A stretch of DNA of 64,000 nt from Ignavibacteria bacterium (GTDB lineage Bacteria; Bacteroidota; Ignavibacteria; Ignavibacteriales; Ignavibacteriaceae). The position numbers and the translations under genes are program-made. The stretch covers positions 62,001 to 126,000 of the forward strand of contig JAFLBV010000002.1 of NCBI GenBank assembly GCA_017302895.1. The letters are read 5' to 3'. How positions within the stretch are numbered: the first letter of the stretch is position 1; the number at the start of each line of letters is the position of its first letter. The notes below the pieces were generated by a model that ran no database searches, was not told where the DNA came from, and saw only the letters and a list, made by a program, of their open reading frames with translations. Below are positions 20,121 to 29,570 of the stretch, in pieces.

Positions 20121-20153
20121 TTGTTAATAATTTGTTAATCTGACTGTTGTTAA
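20121..20153 (+). promoter_or_regulatory. Candidate Pho-box repeats upstream of the phosphate transporter
   Basis: TTGTTAA occurs three times, at 20121, 20132 and 20147 (on the opposite strand TTAACAA). The first two are 11 bp apart, the spacing of PhoP/PhoB half sites such as the Bacillus TTAACA box. A TAAATTTC at 20173-20180, one mismatch from the -7 element TAnnTTTG, would place the last repeat over the -33 region. This is a pattern match only. Confidence 0.4.
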
Positions 20154-20229
20154 AATTCAAATTGAGTCTAAGTAAATTTCGAAGCCATTATTTTAAAATT
20201 ATGGCAATTGATTCACATATGAGAAAATC

Positions 20230-21828
20230 ATGGAAATTTATTACTTAGTTATAGTTTTTGTTCTTTTTATACTTGCAGTTTCTGATTTGATATTTGGTGT
20301 TGCTAATGATGCAGTTAACTTTCTAAATTCAGCCATCGGTTCCAAAGTTGCTCCGAGACATATTATACTTGTCTTCGCAAGTTTGGGTGTTCTTGGTGGA
20401 GCTCTGTTTTCGAGTGGAATGATGGAAGTGGCAAGGAAAGGTCTCTTCAATCCTGAGATGTTCAATTTTGCACAAGTGATGGGCCTTTTTGTAGCTGTAA
20501 TGTTTACGGATGTACTGCTTCTTGATCTTTACAATACTTTTGGATTACCCACTTCTACGACGGTTTCTCTGGTATTTGGACTGCTGGGGGCAGCCCTGGG
20601 GACAGCAACATTTAATGTTTTATCCACATCGGGCAATTTAGATAGTGTGATGACTTTCATTAACACCGAAAGAGCATTTATCATAATCAGCGGGATTTTT
20701 CTTTCCGTGATAATATCGTTTAATGTTTCTTTGGTTGTTCAATATTTTGTAAGGATGATCTTTACATTCGATTACAAACCAAGAATAAAGAAGTATGGTG
20801 CAATTTTTGGTGCTGTGGCATTTTCACTCATTTCGTTCTTTTTATTCTCCAAAGGTTTGAAGGGTTCCATTTTTGAACATACAGCCTTTGCAGACTGGGT
20901 GACACATCACATTCTTGAGAGTTTAGCTTATTCTTTTGCCATTTCTTTGGTTTTATTCTTTATTCTGAATAATATCCTTAAAATAAATATCTTTAAACCC
21001 ATCGTTATTCTCGGAACATTCGCTTTAGCCTTTGCATTTGCTGCAAATGATCTGGTAAATTTTATTGGTGTTCCTCTTGCAGGCTATCAGGCGTTTCAAA
21101 GTGTTTCGTTTGACTCTGATCCTTCAAATACAATGATGTCGTCTTTAAAAGAAGGCGGTGCTGTGCCATTTCTGATACTCGTTTTATCGGGTGTGATAAT
21201 GATCGTTACAATATGGAAATCGAAAAAATCCAATACTGTGACAAAAACAGAAGTTAATCTTTCCCGACAAGGAAAAGGGAAGGAAAAATTCAAGAAGTCC
21301 AGCATCGCAAAAAATGTGGTAAAATCCACACTTTTCATTTTTGATATGTTCAAATCTGTTTCACCTAAAATTCTGACCAATTGGATTAACTCCCGTTTTG
21401 ATAAATCAAAATATCAGCCGGAACCGGGACCGGATGGCAAAATACCTTCTTTCGACCTTATAAGAGCATCGGTTAATCTTGTGGTTGCATCCAGTCTGAT
21501 TTCATTTGGAACATCTTTGAAACTACCGCTATCCACAACTTTTGTTACATTCATTGTTGCGATGGGAACCTCTCTTGCTGACAGAGCCTGGGAACATGAT
21601 AACGCTGTAAATAGAGTTAATGGCGTGCTGACAGTGGTTGGTGGATGGTTTCTTACAGCCGTTTTTGCTCTTGTTATTTCTTTTATTTTCGCGCTCATGA
21701 TTTCTGCAGGTGGATTGGCAATTATCATGTTGCTTCTTTTGTTATCTGCTTTCCTGATATTCAGAACACACAAATATCATGGAGAACAAGTCAAAAAGGA
21801 AGAAGAAGCTGACGCTAAATCAAAATAA
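20230..21828 (+). CDS. Inorganic phosphate transporter, PiT family
   Basis: The 532-residue protein carries the duplicated PiT signature: GVANDAVNF near residue 25 and FAANDLVNFIG near residue 280, each at the end of a transmembrane helix. About ten helices flank a charged central loop (residues about 335-395). A late SLKLPLSTTFVTF repeats the first-half GLPTSTTVSLV. Members import phosphate with H+ or Na+. The gene is monocistronic, with possible Pho-box repeats upstream and a strong terminator downstream. No PhoU-like DUF47 partner is adjacent. Confidence 0.93.
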   Translation: MEIYYLVIVFVLFILAVSDLIFGVANDAVNFLNSAIGSKVAPRHIILVFASLGVLGGALFSSGMMEVARKGLFNPEMFNFAQVMGLFVAVMFTDVLLLDLYNTFGLPTSTTVSLVFGLLGAALGTATFNVLSTSGNLDSVMTFINTERAFIIISGIFLSVIISFNVSLVVQYFVRMIFTFDYKPRIKKYGAIFGAVAFSLISFFLFSKGLKGSIFEHTAFADWVTHHILESLAYSFAISLVLFFILNNILKINIFKPIVILGTFALAFAFAANDLVNFIGVPLAGYQAFQSVSFDSDPSNTMMSSLKEGGAVPFLILVLSGVIMIVTIWKSKKSNTVTKTEVNLSRQGKGKEKFKKSSIAKNVVKSTLFIFDMFKSVSPKILTNWINSRFDKSKYQPEPGPDGKIPSFDLIRASVNLVVASSLISFGTSLKLPLSTTFVTFIVAMGTSLADRAWEHDNAVNRVNGVLTVVGGWFLTAVFALVISFIFALMISAGGLAIIMLLLLLSAFLIFRTHKYHGEQVKKEEEADAKSK

Positions 21829-21848
21829 ATAAAATCAGGTATTCGTAG

Positions 21849-21876
21849 AAAAACCGCCTTCGGGCGGTTTTTTTTT
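21849..21876 (+). terminator. Terminator of the PiT gene
   Basis: A perfect stem AAACCGCC/GGCGGTTT with a TTCG tetraloop (21851-21870) is followed by T6, starting 22 bp past the stop codon. Confidence 0.95.
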
Positions 21877-21978
21877 AATCAATTTTTAAGCAGGCGAAAT
21901 TAATATTATAAACCGATTTTCGCTAATTTTGTTTATGGAATTTAAGATATTTGAAGCTATCCCCCGGAAGTATAAAAT

Positions 21979-23247
21979 ATGATCAAAAATCGGTATCTAC
22001 CTGTAATATTTTTCTTTATTTCAATTGCGGTGTGCTCGCAATCGCTTGATAATCCCTCCTTCGTCGATACACTCTCCGTAAAACGGGCTCTGCACCTGGC
22101 AGTACTGAAAAGTCCGAAATTACAGAAGCTTGTCCAGGCAGTAAATCAAAAAAAGGCAGAATTAAGAGGGAACAGCGGACTCTCTGATCCGGTGCTTTCT
22201 TACTCGCGTGAAGGCATCGGAAATACAAGTTTCTCCTCTTTTGATGAACAAAGACTGGGTATTTCACAAGACATCATTTTCCCGGTTACAACTTCACGAA
22301 TTACCGACAGAATAAGTTCAGAAATCGAAGCTCTTCAACTTGAATATGAAAATGCCCTCCTCCTACTTCGCGAAGAGATTAAAAAATCCTATTCACAACT
22401 TCAGTATGGTCTGGAAATATTGCATCTCGCAGAGAGTGAACTGGAGATTTCAAAGGGTGTCTATGAAGCCGTGAAATTGAAGTTTGAATCCGGGGAAGCG
22501 ACAAAAATTGAGTTACTCAAAGCTAAAATACAGGTAAATGAAGCAGAAAATTCGATTTCGGAGGCGCAAAATTACCTGCACCAGTCACGATACAGTCTGT
22601 TCAATCAGATTGGACTCGAGACCACAAACCAGAAATATTCGATCAATTTCCCCGATACACTCTATTACAAAAAAACTGAAATTTCCCAGAGCGATATACT
22701 CTCTACTTTTTATGACATGCCTGGTGTGCGTTCCAAGAAAAAACTTATTGAAGCCGCAGAAAATCAACTCCGGGTTGCTGAAGCCGCTTATTTCCCAAAT
22801 ATCTCACTTAATCTATTTGGACAGGATTTCGGATCCGGTTTTAAAGCACTGGGCTTTGAGGTCGGGGTATCGCTTCCACTCTGGTTTCAAAGTAATCAAC
22901 GAAGTCTCATCGATCATTCAATTTCATCAGTTAAAATATCTGATGAAAACTACCGTGAGGAACTTCTATTGATGAAAAAGGAAGTTGAAATTGCATGGCA
23001 TGGCTACGAGTCCGCCGGTGAAAATTTGGACCGGTTTGCAAACGGCATACTTGCGGAAAGTGAAGAACTTCTTAATCTAACAACCGAGGGCTACAAACTC
23101 GGAGAAATTGATTTCTTAACCCTGCTCGAAGCAAGGAGAACATACTTAACCAGCTCCAGGAGATATTACGACTACCTCCTTGATTATAATTTTAGATTGA
23201 TCGAACTTGAAAAATTTTCACCCAAAGAATTTTTATATAATGAATAG
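21979..23247 (+). CDS. TolC-family outer membrane efflux protein (CzcC-like)
   Basis: The 422-residue protein has a signal peptide ending near CSQS and two outer-membrane-efflux-protein repeats made of long helices. Typical phrases are LELEYENALLLL-like helices in the first half and EAAENQLRVAEAAYFPNISL in the second. It is the outer-membrane exit of the tripartite efflux pump encoded with the next two genes. A TAATTTTG at 21924-21931 matches the -7 element and is a possible promoter for the operon. The stop codon overlaps a possible upstream start of the adaptor gene. Confidence 0.88.
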   Translation: MIKNRYLPVIFFFISIAVCSQSLDNPSFVDTLSVKRALHLAVLKSPKLQKLVQAVNQKKAELRGNSGLSDPVLSYSREGIGNTSFSSFDEQRLGISQDIIFPVTTSRITDRISSEIEALQLEYENALLLLREEIKKSYSQLQYGLEILHLAESELEISKGVYEAVKLKFESGEATKIELLKAKIQVNEAENSISEAQNYLHQSRYSLFNQIGLETTNQKYSINFPDTLYYKKTEISQSDILSTFYDMPGVRSKKKLIEAAENQLRVAEAAYFPNISLNLFGQDFGSGFKALGFEVGVSLPLWFQSNQRSLIDHSISSVKISDENYREELLLMKKEVEIAWHGYESAGENLDRFANGILAESEELLNLTTEGYKLGEIDFLTLLEARRTYLTSSRRYYDYLLDYNFRLIELEKFSPKEFLYNE

Positions 23248-23260
23248 ATACAGGTATACT

Positions 23261-24430
23261 ATGAAAATACAGCTTACTCTTTTTACTATTTTTATGATTG
23301 TCGCTTTCACTGCAGGCGGTTGTGGAGAGGAGCAAAAACCTAAAACAAAGGAGCAGAAAAAGGAACAACCTAAAAAGTATCAGGAAATTACCTTGACAAA
23401 AGAACAGGCAGCAATCCTGAATGTCAAACTATTCAAAATTGAGAAGAAATCTCTCGACTATTCTTTAGTGATAGCTTCTACAGTTGTTCCTGCACCTCAA
23501 AACATCGCCAAAGTTAGTGCACCGATCAGCGGAAGGATTATCAAGATTTACAAAAATGAAGGTGACCGGGTCAGGCAGGGAGAAGTGATTTGTGAGCTCG
23601 AAAGTTTGGAGTTTGCTGACCTGATAGCCGATTTGGTAAAAGCAAAGTCAGAATTGAACTATCAAACAAACAAACTTGACAGGAATTTACAGTTAAAGGA
23701 AAAGGGAATCAGCACAGAGAGCCGACTCGAAGAGGTAAAAGCTGAATACGAGAGGGCTGTTGCTGCTCTTGCTGCAGCAAAAGCAAGGTTGAGATCTGTC
23801 GGAGTACCTGAAAAACAAATAGAATCCCTAAATTCCTCAAACATCAAAGATCCGGTCCTAAAGATTTTCAGTCCAATGTCAGGGCTTGTAAACGAAGATA
23901 TGATCGATCCGGGTCAGGCTGTAACCTCCTACCAAAACATGATGTCAATTGTAAACCTGAGCAAAGTTCAAATTCGTGGTTTCGTTTCCCCTGAGGATCT
24001 TAAACTGGTCAACACAGGTGACAGATTTACTGCTTTCTCAAAAGATAACCCTGAACAGTTTGTCTCGGGAACCATCGGAAGCATAAACCCTTCCCTCGAT
24101 GAGGTGAACAAGGCCATAACCGTCAATTCCACAGTCACGACGAAAAATGAATGGCCTAAACCAGGTCAGATTCTACGAATGGAAATTTCTACAGGTACGG
24201 AAGAACCGGTAATAGGCATACCATTGGATGCCATTATCTACCAAGGTGATGTTCCATATGTATTTGTGAAGAAAAGTGAAAACACATTTATTCTCAGACC
24301 CGTAAGGCTCGCAAAATCCACTGAGAAGATTGGTATCGTAAAAGAAGGTTTGTCAGAAGGAGAGGAGATAGCTACAAGTAATGTATTCGATTTGAAAGCC
24401 CTGTCGAAGTCCGCCGAGGGTGGAGAATAA
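23261..24430 (+). CDS. RND efflux periplasmic adaptor lipoprotein (CzcB/CusB-like)
   Basis: From ATG 23261 the protein has 389 residues. It has a lipoprotein signal peptide (lipobox AGGC), a charged Lys/Glu linker, a barrel-sandwich/lipoyl half-motif (APISGRIIKIYKNEGDRVRQGEVICELES) and a coiled-coil hairpin. The second half-motif, FSPMSGLVNEDMIDPGQAV, then leads into a beta-barrel domain. It links the inner-membrane RND pump to the TolC protein. ATGs at 23207 and 23240 are in frame; 23261 is preferred for its signal peptide and the upstream AGG. No His-rich metal-binding segment is present. Confidence 0.88.
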   Translation: MKIQLTLFTIFMIVAFTAGGCGEEQKPKTKEQKKEQPKKYQEITLTKEQAAILNVKLFKIEKKSLDYSLVIASTVVPAPQNIAKVSAPISGRIIKIYKNEGDRVRQGEVICELESLEFADLIADLVKAKSELNYQTNKLDRNLQLKEKGISTESRLEEVKAEYERAVAALAAAKARLRSVGVPEKQIESLNSSNIKDPVLKIFSPMSGLVNEDMIDPGQAVTSYQNMMSIVNLSKVQIRGFVSPEDLKLVNTGDRFTAFSKDNPEQFVSGTIGSINPSLDEVNKAITVNSTVTTKNEWPKPGQILRMEISTGTEEPVIGIPLDAIIYQGDVPYVFVKKSENTFILRPVRLAKSTEKIGIVKEGLSEGEEIATSNVFDLKALSKSAEGGE

Positions 24431-24434
24431 AATT

Positions 24435-27400
24435 ATGCTGAAAGGAATAATCGATTTTAGTTTGCGGCAAAAGGTAGTCGCACTCAGTCTGATGATTTTG
24501 ATGGCTTTCGGCGGCTATTATTCGTTAACTGAACTTCCGATAAACTCGCTTCCGGATGTTACCCCTGTTCAGGTGCTTGTAATTACAAAATCAGGAAGGT
24601 ATTCTCCTTACGATGTTGAAAAACTCGTCAGTTACCCGATAGAGACATCGATGAACGGGCTACCCGGCGTAAAGCAGGTGAGATCCATCTCTCAGTTTGG
24701 TCTTTCAGCAGTGATTATAGAGTTCGAGGAAGATCAGGATATCTATTTTGCCCGCCAGATGGTCTCACAGAGGCTTCAGAGCGTTCAGGACCAGCTTCCA
24801 CCCGGTGTATCGACTCCAAACCTGGGACCCATCTCAACCGCTCTAGGAGAGATATATCAGTATGTGGTCAGAGGTGAAAAATATTCGCTTACAGACCTCA
24901 GGACCATTCAGGACTGGCTGATAATGCCTCAACTTAAGACTGTAAAAGGTGTAACTGAGATAAACTCATTTGGTGGTTATGTTAAACAGTATGAAGTGGT
25001 CGTGACTCCCGGTAAACTCCGGGCTTATGACCTCGGGTTCAAGGATGTTCTTGATGCCATTCAGAGCAATAACAGCGTGTCTGGTGGAAACTATCTTGAG
25101 CATAACAGAGAACAGTATATCGTCAGAGGTTTTGGTCAGATAAAAAATGCAACAGACATATCTCAAATAATCGTGAAGAAGTTTGCCAACCGGTCCATTT
25201 CGATAGGTGATATCGCAGATGTAAGAATCACCGAACAGCTCCGGCAGGGAGGTGTCACTCAGGATGGAAAAGGAGAAGTCGTTACCGGCATCGTGATGAT
25301 GTTAAGAGGTGGTAACGGCAGGGAAGTAATCGCCGATATCGATGCCAAGATTAATTCCATAAATGAGAATTTACCGGAGGGAGTAACCATTGAGAAATTT
25401 TATGACCAGTCTGATCTTGTAGACCGTACCACATCCACTATTCAAACCAATCTTTTGGAAGGCGGATTCTTTGTAATTGCGGTGTTGCTACTTCTGCTTG
25501 GTGAGATAAAAGGTGCCCTGATTGTTGCTTCTGTCATTCCATTTTCAATGCTCTTTGCATTTATCGGGATGAGAGAGTTCGGACTTGCAGCTAATCTGAT
25601 GAGTCTCGGTGCCATCGATTTTGGGATGGTTGTGGATGGATCTGTTGTTATGGTGGAAAACATAATAACAAAACTGCAGAAGAGTCAGGGAAAGGATAAA
25701 AGTAAAATTATCAGGGAGGCGGCTCATGAAGTCGCTCGACCTATTTTCTTTGGTGTTCTTATCATCCTGATGGTATATGTCCCGATAGCCACTTTCTCAG
25801 GGATAGAGGGGATTCTTTTCAGGCCCATGGCGATTACGGTGGCTACTGCAGTGTTTGGCTCCTTGATACTTGCATTGGTGTATGTTCCGGCTCTCTCTTC
25901 AATTGTTTTCAGAAAAGGTGTGAAAATCCGGAAAAATTATCTTATCGAGTGGCTCAAACCGATCTACACAAAGCAACTGGAGTTGCATCTTGATAAAAAG
26001 GCACTGGTGCTGGGTGTCTCAACTTTGATAATATTTGGTTCACTTGCCACACTTCCATTCCTCGGAACAGAGTTTCTTCCTGAACTCGATGAAGGGTCAA
26101 TATTAATAGAGGAGGTGAGACTACCTAGTGTTACCCTTAAAGAATCGATGGACAAGGCGAACGAACTCGGTAAATTTATAATGGCAAATGTTCCTGAAGT
26201 GAAGACGGTGGTTCCCAAGACCGGCAGGTCAGATCTGGCTAACGACTGGATGGGGGTACATCAGACCGATGTATGGGTGATTCTGAAACCGTCCTCCGAA
26301 TGGCGGGATGGAATGACCAAGGAAAAAATTCAAGAGCAAATAAAACCGTTTCTTGAAAAGGAGCCGGGGTTGTCGTATAATTTCACGCAGCCGATTGCAA
26401 TGAGAGTGGATGAGCTGACCTCCGGAGTAAAATCCGATCTGGCTGTGAAAATCTATGGTGATGATCTTGAGAAGCTCTCCATGATCGCTGAAAACATTTC
26501 TAAAGAAGTTGCTTCGATTGAAGGAACTGACAATTACTTCATCGAGAAACCATCGGGACAACCATATTTAACAATTGAAATTGACAGGGAAGCCATCTCA
26601 AAATACGGTCTAAATGTGGATGATGTTCAACAGGTAATAGAGACCGGTATTGGTGGAAATACTGCCGGAACTGTTTATGAAGGTCAGAAACGATTTGACA
26701 TCGTTGTCAGATTAAGAGAAGATTTTAGAAAATCATTCGATGACATTTCGAACATACCTGTTCAAATACCCTCGGGTGGAAATATTCCTTTAAGGGAAGT
26801 TGCCCGCATCTCTAATCAGGAAGGACCTCGAGAGATTGCCAGGGAAAATGGCTGGAGAAGGGTGATCGTCGGGATAAATCTTGCAGGTCGGGACATTGGC
26901 TCTTATGTTGCCGATCTTCAGTCGCGAATCTCAGCTAATATTGAAGTCCCTTCAGGCTATTTTATCCAATACGGCGGGTCTTTCGAGGATCAGCAGAGAG
27001 CCATGAAGCATCTTTATATCGTGGTACCTCTTGCGATTTTTATAATTCTGGGACTTCTCTATTTAATGTTTGGAAAATTTGTTTATGCCGGATTGATATT
27101 CCTCAATTTACCTTATGCACTTTCCGGTGGTATACTTCTGCTCCTCGCGAGGGGTCTATACCTTTCAATTTCAGCGAGTATCGGATTTGTAGCCCTGTTT
27201 GGTGTGGCTGTGTTGAATGGTATAGTGTTGCTTGAGCACCTGAATCATATGCGCGAAAAAACAAGTGACCTTCGGAAAGCTGTGATTGAAGGGACGGCGG
27301 ACAGACTAAGGCCTGTACTTATGACTGCTCTTGTGGCAAGCTTCGGCTTTATTCCGATGGCGTTCAATACGGGTCCCGGTTCCGAAGTGCAGCGTCCACT

Positions 27401-27551
27401 GGCGACAGTTGTAATCGGAGGTCTTGTTACTTCAACGCTGGCGACTCTGATGCTTCTGCCTGTAATCTATTATATTGTGGAAAACAGGAAGAAAAAGAAA
27501 GAAACAGATGCCGTTCCTTCAACAGAAACTTCAAACACAGTTGAAAATTAG
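24435..27551 (+). CDS. Heavy-metal efflux RND transporter (CzcA/HME type)
   Basis: The 1038-residue protein has the RND layout of 12 helices with two large periplasmic loops. Transmembrane helix 4 reads SLGAIDFGMVVDGSVVMVEN near residue 395. This is the DFG...DG...E pattern of divalent-cation HME pumps (Czc/Cnr), unlike Cu/Ag CusA pumps, so Co/Zn/Cd/Ni export is the likely role (inference). ATG 24435 is preferred over GTG 24420 because GGTGGAG lies just upstream and the start falls 4 bp after the adaptor stop. The left IS of the mer transposon begins 8-9 bp beyond the stop codon. Confidence 0.93.
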   Translation: MLKGIIDFSLRQKVVALSLMILMAFGGYYSLTELPINSLPDVTPVQVLVITKSGRYSPYDVEKLVSYPIETSMNGLPGVKQVRSISQFGLSAVIIEFEEDQDIYFARQMVSQRLQSVQDQLPPGVSTPNLGPISTALGEIYQYVVRGEKYSLTDLRTIQDWLIMPQLKTVKGVTEINSFGGYVKQYEVVVTPGKLRAYDLGFKDVLDAIQSNNSVSGGNYLEHNREQYIVRGFGQIKNATDISQIIVKKFANRSISIGDIADVRITEQLRQGGVTQDGKGEVVTGIVMMLRGGNGREVIADIDAKINSINENLPEGVTIEKFYDQSDLVDRTTSTIQTNLLEGGFFVIAVLLLLLGEIKGALIVASVIPFSMLFAFIGMREFGLAANLMSLGAIDFGMVVDGSVVMVENIITKLQKSQGKDKSKIIREAAHEVARPIFFGVLIILMVYVPIATFSGIEGILFRPMAITVATAVFGSLILALVYVPALSSIVFRKGVKIRKNYLIEWLKPIYTKQLELHLDKKALVLGVSTLIIFGSLATLPFLGTEFLPELDEGSILIEEVRLPSVTLKESMDKANELGKFIMANVPEVKTVVPKTGRSDLANDWMGVHQTDVWVILKPSSEWRDGMTKEKIQEQIKPFLEKEPGLSYNFTQPIAMRVDELTSGVKSDLAVKIYGDDLEKLSMIAENISKEVASIEGTDNYFIEKPSGQPYLTIEIDREAISKYGLNVDDVQQVIETGIGGNTAGTVYEGQKRFDIVVRLREDFRKSFDDISNIPVQIPSGGNIPLREVARISNQEGPREIARENGWRRVIVGINLAGRDIGSYVADLQSRISANIEVPSGYFIQYGGSFEDQQRAMKHLYIVVPLAIFIILGLLYLMFGKFVYAGLIFLNLPYALSGGILLLLARGLYLSISASIGFVALFGVAVLNGIVLLEHLNHMREKTSDLRKAVIEGTADRLRPVLMTALVASFGFIPMAFNTGPGSEVQRPLATVVIGGLVTSTLATLMLLPVIYYIVENRKKKKETDAVPSTETSNTVEN

Positions 27552-27793
27552 ATAAAATTAAAAAGAGGCTGTCTCAAAAGGGGCAGCCTTTTTTGTTTTG
27601 TTCTCATAATTAGCACGAAGTGTCCCATCCTCAACCTGGTTCCAACTTATACATTACTGATTTATTGACTCCTCTCCCAACCATCAATATTAGAAAGTGT
27701 AGTACCTTGTTTTCGCCAGAAAATTGACCAAAGCGTGTTAACATAAACATGTCCTAACCTATTGTAATATATAGTAGTTAAGAGGAATATATA

Positions 27794-27825
27794 TTTGTGT
27801 ATCCGATCAATTTTTTGTATTTTTG
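27794..27825 (+). promoter_or_regulatory. Transposase promoter, Bacteroidota type (copy A)
   Basis: TTTG (27794-27797), 20 bp, then TATTTTTG (27818-27825) match the -33/-7 promoter of Bacteroidota. The expected start of transcription falls at or next to the ATG at 27829, so the message would be leaderless or nearly so. Confidence 0.5.
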
Positions 27826-27828
27826 CAT

Positions 27829-29400
27829 ATGAAAAAGACACCAAAAACCCCTGCATTCAAACCCTACGATCAGCACCAAATGTTTCTGTTTCCTCCTTCA
27901 ATTGAGGATATGATACCCAAGGAGCATCCTGTTCGTGTGGTAAACTCAATTCTTGATAAAATTAACTATACATCTTTGTTCGACCGATATCCGGGTGGAG
28001 GGACTTCCAGTTATAATCCCGTGATGCTTGTAAAGGTAATCGTTTATTCCTACCTTAACAATATTTACACCAGTCGAAAGATAGAAGCTGCCCTAAAGGA
28101 AAATATTCATCACATGTGGATAAGCGGTATGCAGCAACCTGATCACAATTCAATAAACAGGTTCCGCAAGGATAAGCTGAGTCTATCCCTGAAAAACCTC
28201 TTTACACAGGTGGTTGAACTACTGGTAGAACAGAAAGTCTTGAGCATAAAAGAGTTGTATTTAGACGGTACAAAGATAGAGGCGAATGCCAATAAATATA
28301 CCTTTGTTTGGGGCAATGCCATCAAATCAAACAAAGAGAAAATGAAGAGACAGCTTAAGGATATTTGGGAATTTGCTCAAACACAGGCCTCAGAGGATGA
28401 GAAGGAAGATTTTCCCTTTGAGTACCATGAGCCCGATCCTGAGAGTGTCAAGGAGGCAATAGAGAGGATTAATAAATCTCTGGCAGACAGCGAGGCCGAG
28501 GTACCGGCAAAGCTAAAGCAGAAGTTGAAATACGCAGAGAAGAACTGGCCGGTGAATCTGAAGAAATATCAGGAGCAGGAGGGTATACTTGGTGAGAGGA
28601 AGTCGTATAGCAAGACAGATAAAGATGCGACATTCATGCGGATGAAGGAAGATCACATGATGAACGGGCAGTTAAAAGCGGGTTATAATGTAGAGATAGC
28701 AACGAACAACCAGTTAGTGGTAAGTTATGATATTTTCCAGAAACCTGCTGATGCAACGACATTACCTGATGTAGTAAAGGGAATACAGCAAGAGTATGGA
28801 GAGAGCCCTGAGTACTTAATTGCGGATGCGGGTTATGGGTCTGAGGAGAATTACCAGTTCCTACATAAGGAGGGAATAAAGGGAGTAATAAAGTACAATT
28901 ACTATGATGCTAAGAAGAAGAGAAAAAGTAAGTACCCATTCAGTCACGAGAATCTTTACTATAATCAGGAAGAGGATTGTTTAATCTGTCCGATGGGTCA
29001 GAGAATGGATAATGTAGGAAAACGGCACAGAAAAACAGAAAATGGTTACACACTTGAGTTGAGCAGGTACAAGGCGAAGAACTGTGAGGGATGTCCACTT
29101 CGGGGAGCATGTCACAAAGGTGCCGGGGAGAGAATTATAGAAATAAGTCATACAGGGAGAGAACTAAGACAGAAGGCGGAAGAGATACTCGAATCAGAGA
29201 CCGGAGCAGAACTCTACAGACGGAGAAAGATAGATGTGGAGCCGGTCTTCGGAAACATAAAGCAAAACATGGGATTTACGAGGTTCACACTTCGAGGAAA
29301 GAAGGGTGTGCTGACAGAGTTGGGATTGGTAGCTTTTGCTCACAATTTTAGAAAGATAATATTAGGCAAAATGTTCGAATTTACCCCAAATTTTGCTTAA
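27829..29400 (+). CDS. IS1182-family transposase, copy A
   Basis: The 523-residue DDE transposase has catalytic residues likely at D146 (LYLDGTKIEAN), D333 (LIADAGYGS) and E471 (IDVEPVFGNIKQNMGFTRF). The N-terminal FLFPPSIEDMIP and HPVRVV match IS1182/IS1380-type openings, and a four-cysteine cluster (CLICP, CEGCPLRGAC) sits before the last catalytic residue. ATG 27829 is preferred over TTG 27823. It is full length and identical to copy B, so the element may still be active. Confidence 0.95.
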   Translation: MKKTPKTPAFKPYDQHQMFLFPPSIEDMIPKEHPVRVVNSILDKINYTSLFDRYPGGGTSSYNPVMLVKVIVYSYLNNIYTSRKIEAALKENIHHMWISGMQQPDHNSINRFRKDKLSLSLKNLFTQVVELLVEQKVLSIKELYLDGTKIEANANKYTFVWGNAIKSNKEKMKRQLKDIWEFAQTQASEDEKEDFPFEYHEPDPESVKEAIERINKSLADSEAEVPAKLKQKLKYAEKNWPVNLKKYQEQEGILGERKSYSKTDKDATFMRMKEDHMMNGQLKAGYNVEIATNNQLVVSYDIFQKPADATTLPDVVKGIQQEYGESPEYLIADAGYGSEENYQFLHKEGIKGVIKYNYYDAKKKRKSKYPFSHENLYYNQEEDCLICPMGQRMDNVGKRHRKTENGYTLELSRYKAKNCEGCPLRGACHKGAGERIIEISHTGRELRQKAEEILESETGAELYRRRKIDVEPVFGNIKQNMGFTRFTLRGKKGVLTELGLVAFAHNFRKIILGKMFEFTPNFA

Positions 29401-29423
29401 AAAAGGGTTAATACCCTTTTTTT
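29399..29423 (+). terminator. Transposase terminator, copy A
   Basis: The stem AAAAAAGGGT/ACCCTTTTTT with a TAAT loop starts at the transposase stop codon and is followed by T. It limits read-through from the IS into the mer genes. Confidence 0.75.
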
Positions 29424-29570
29424 GTGATCAAAAAACACAAAAGTTACTTTGGTTAATGAACAATTACCGGTAATATTCGAAAAAACGAAAAATGACATAA
29501 AAAAAGAGGCTGCTGGATATTTACTATCGAGACAGCCTCTTTTTTTTTTGAAATATATTTCGTTTCGCTC

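Larger units (their letters stand above)
27560..29544 (+). mobile_element. IS1182-like insertion sequence, copy A
   Basis: The 1985-bp element is bounded by perfect 16-bp terminal inverted repeats, AAAAAGAGGCTGTCTC at 27560-27575 and its complement at 29529-29544. It carries one transposase gene with a 253-bp leader and its own terminator. It is identical to copy B (32474-34458) over the first 1908 bp, then differs in about 40 bp before the right repeat. The left repeat can pair with downstream bases (CAGCCTTTTTT), making a terminator-like hairpin at the element edge. It forms the left arm of a composite transposon. Confidence 0.93.

Noticed and set aside
27662..27856. 64-residue minus-strand ORF at the left of each IS copy (also 32576-32770)
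   Set aside because: It overlaps the transposase promoter and start, has no ribosome-binding site and shows no protein-like pattern; it repeats only because the IS repeats.
29529..29544. Reading the right-end hairpin of the IS only as a terminator
   Set aside because: The same 16 bases are the exact inverse of the left end, and both copies then measure 1985 bp, so it is the terminal inverted repeat first; a terminator role is secondary.
29545..29555. A 4-bp target duplication for each IS copy on its own
   Set aside because: The inner flanks (Ttail-GAAAT and CACAAAC) do not match the outer flanks; only the outer pair shares ATTA.
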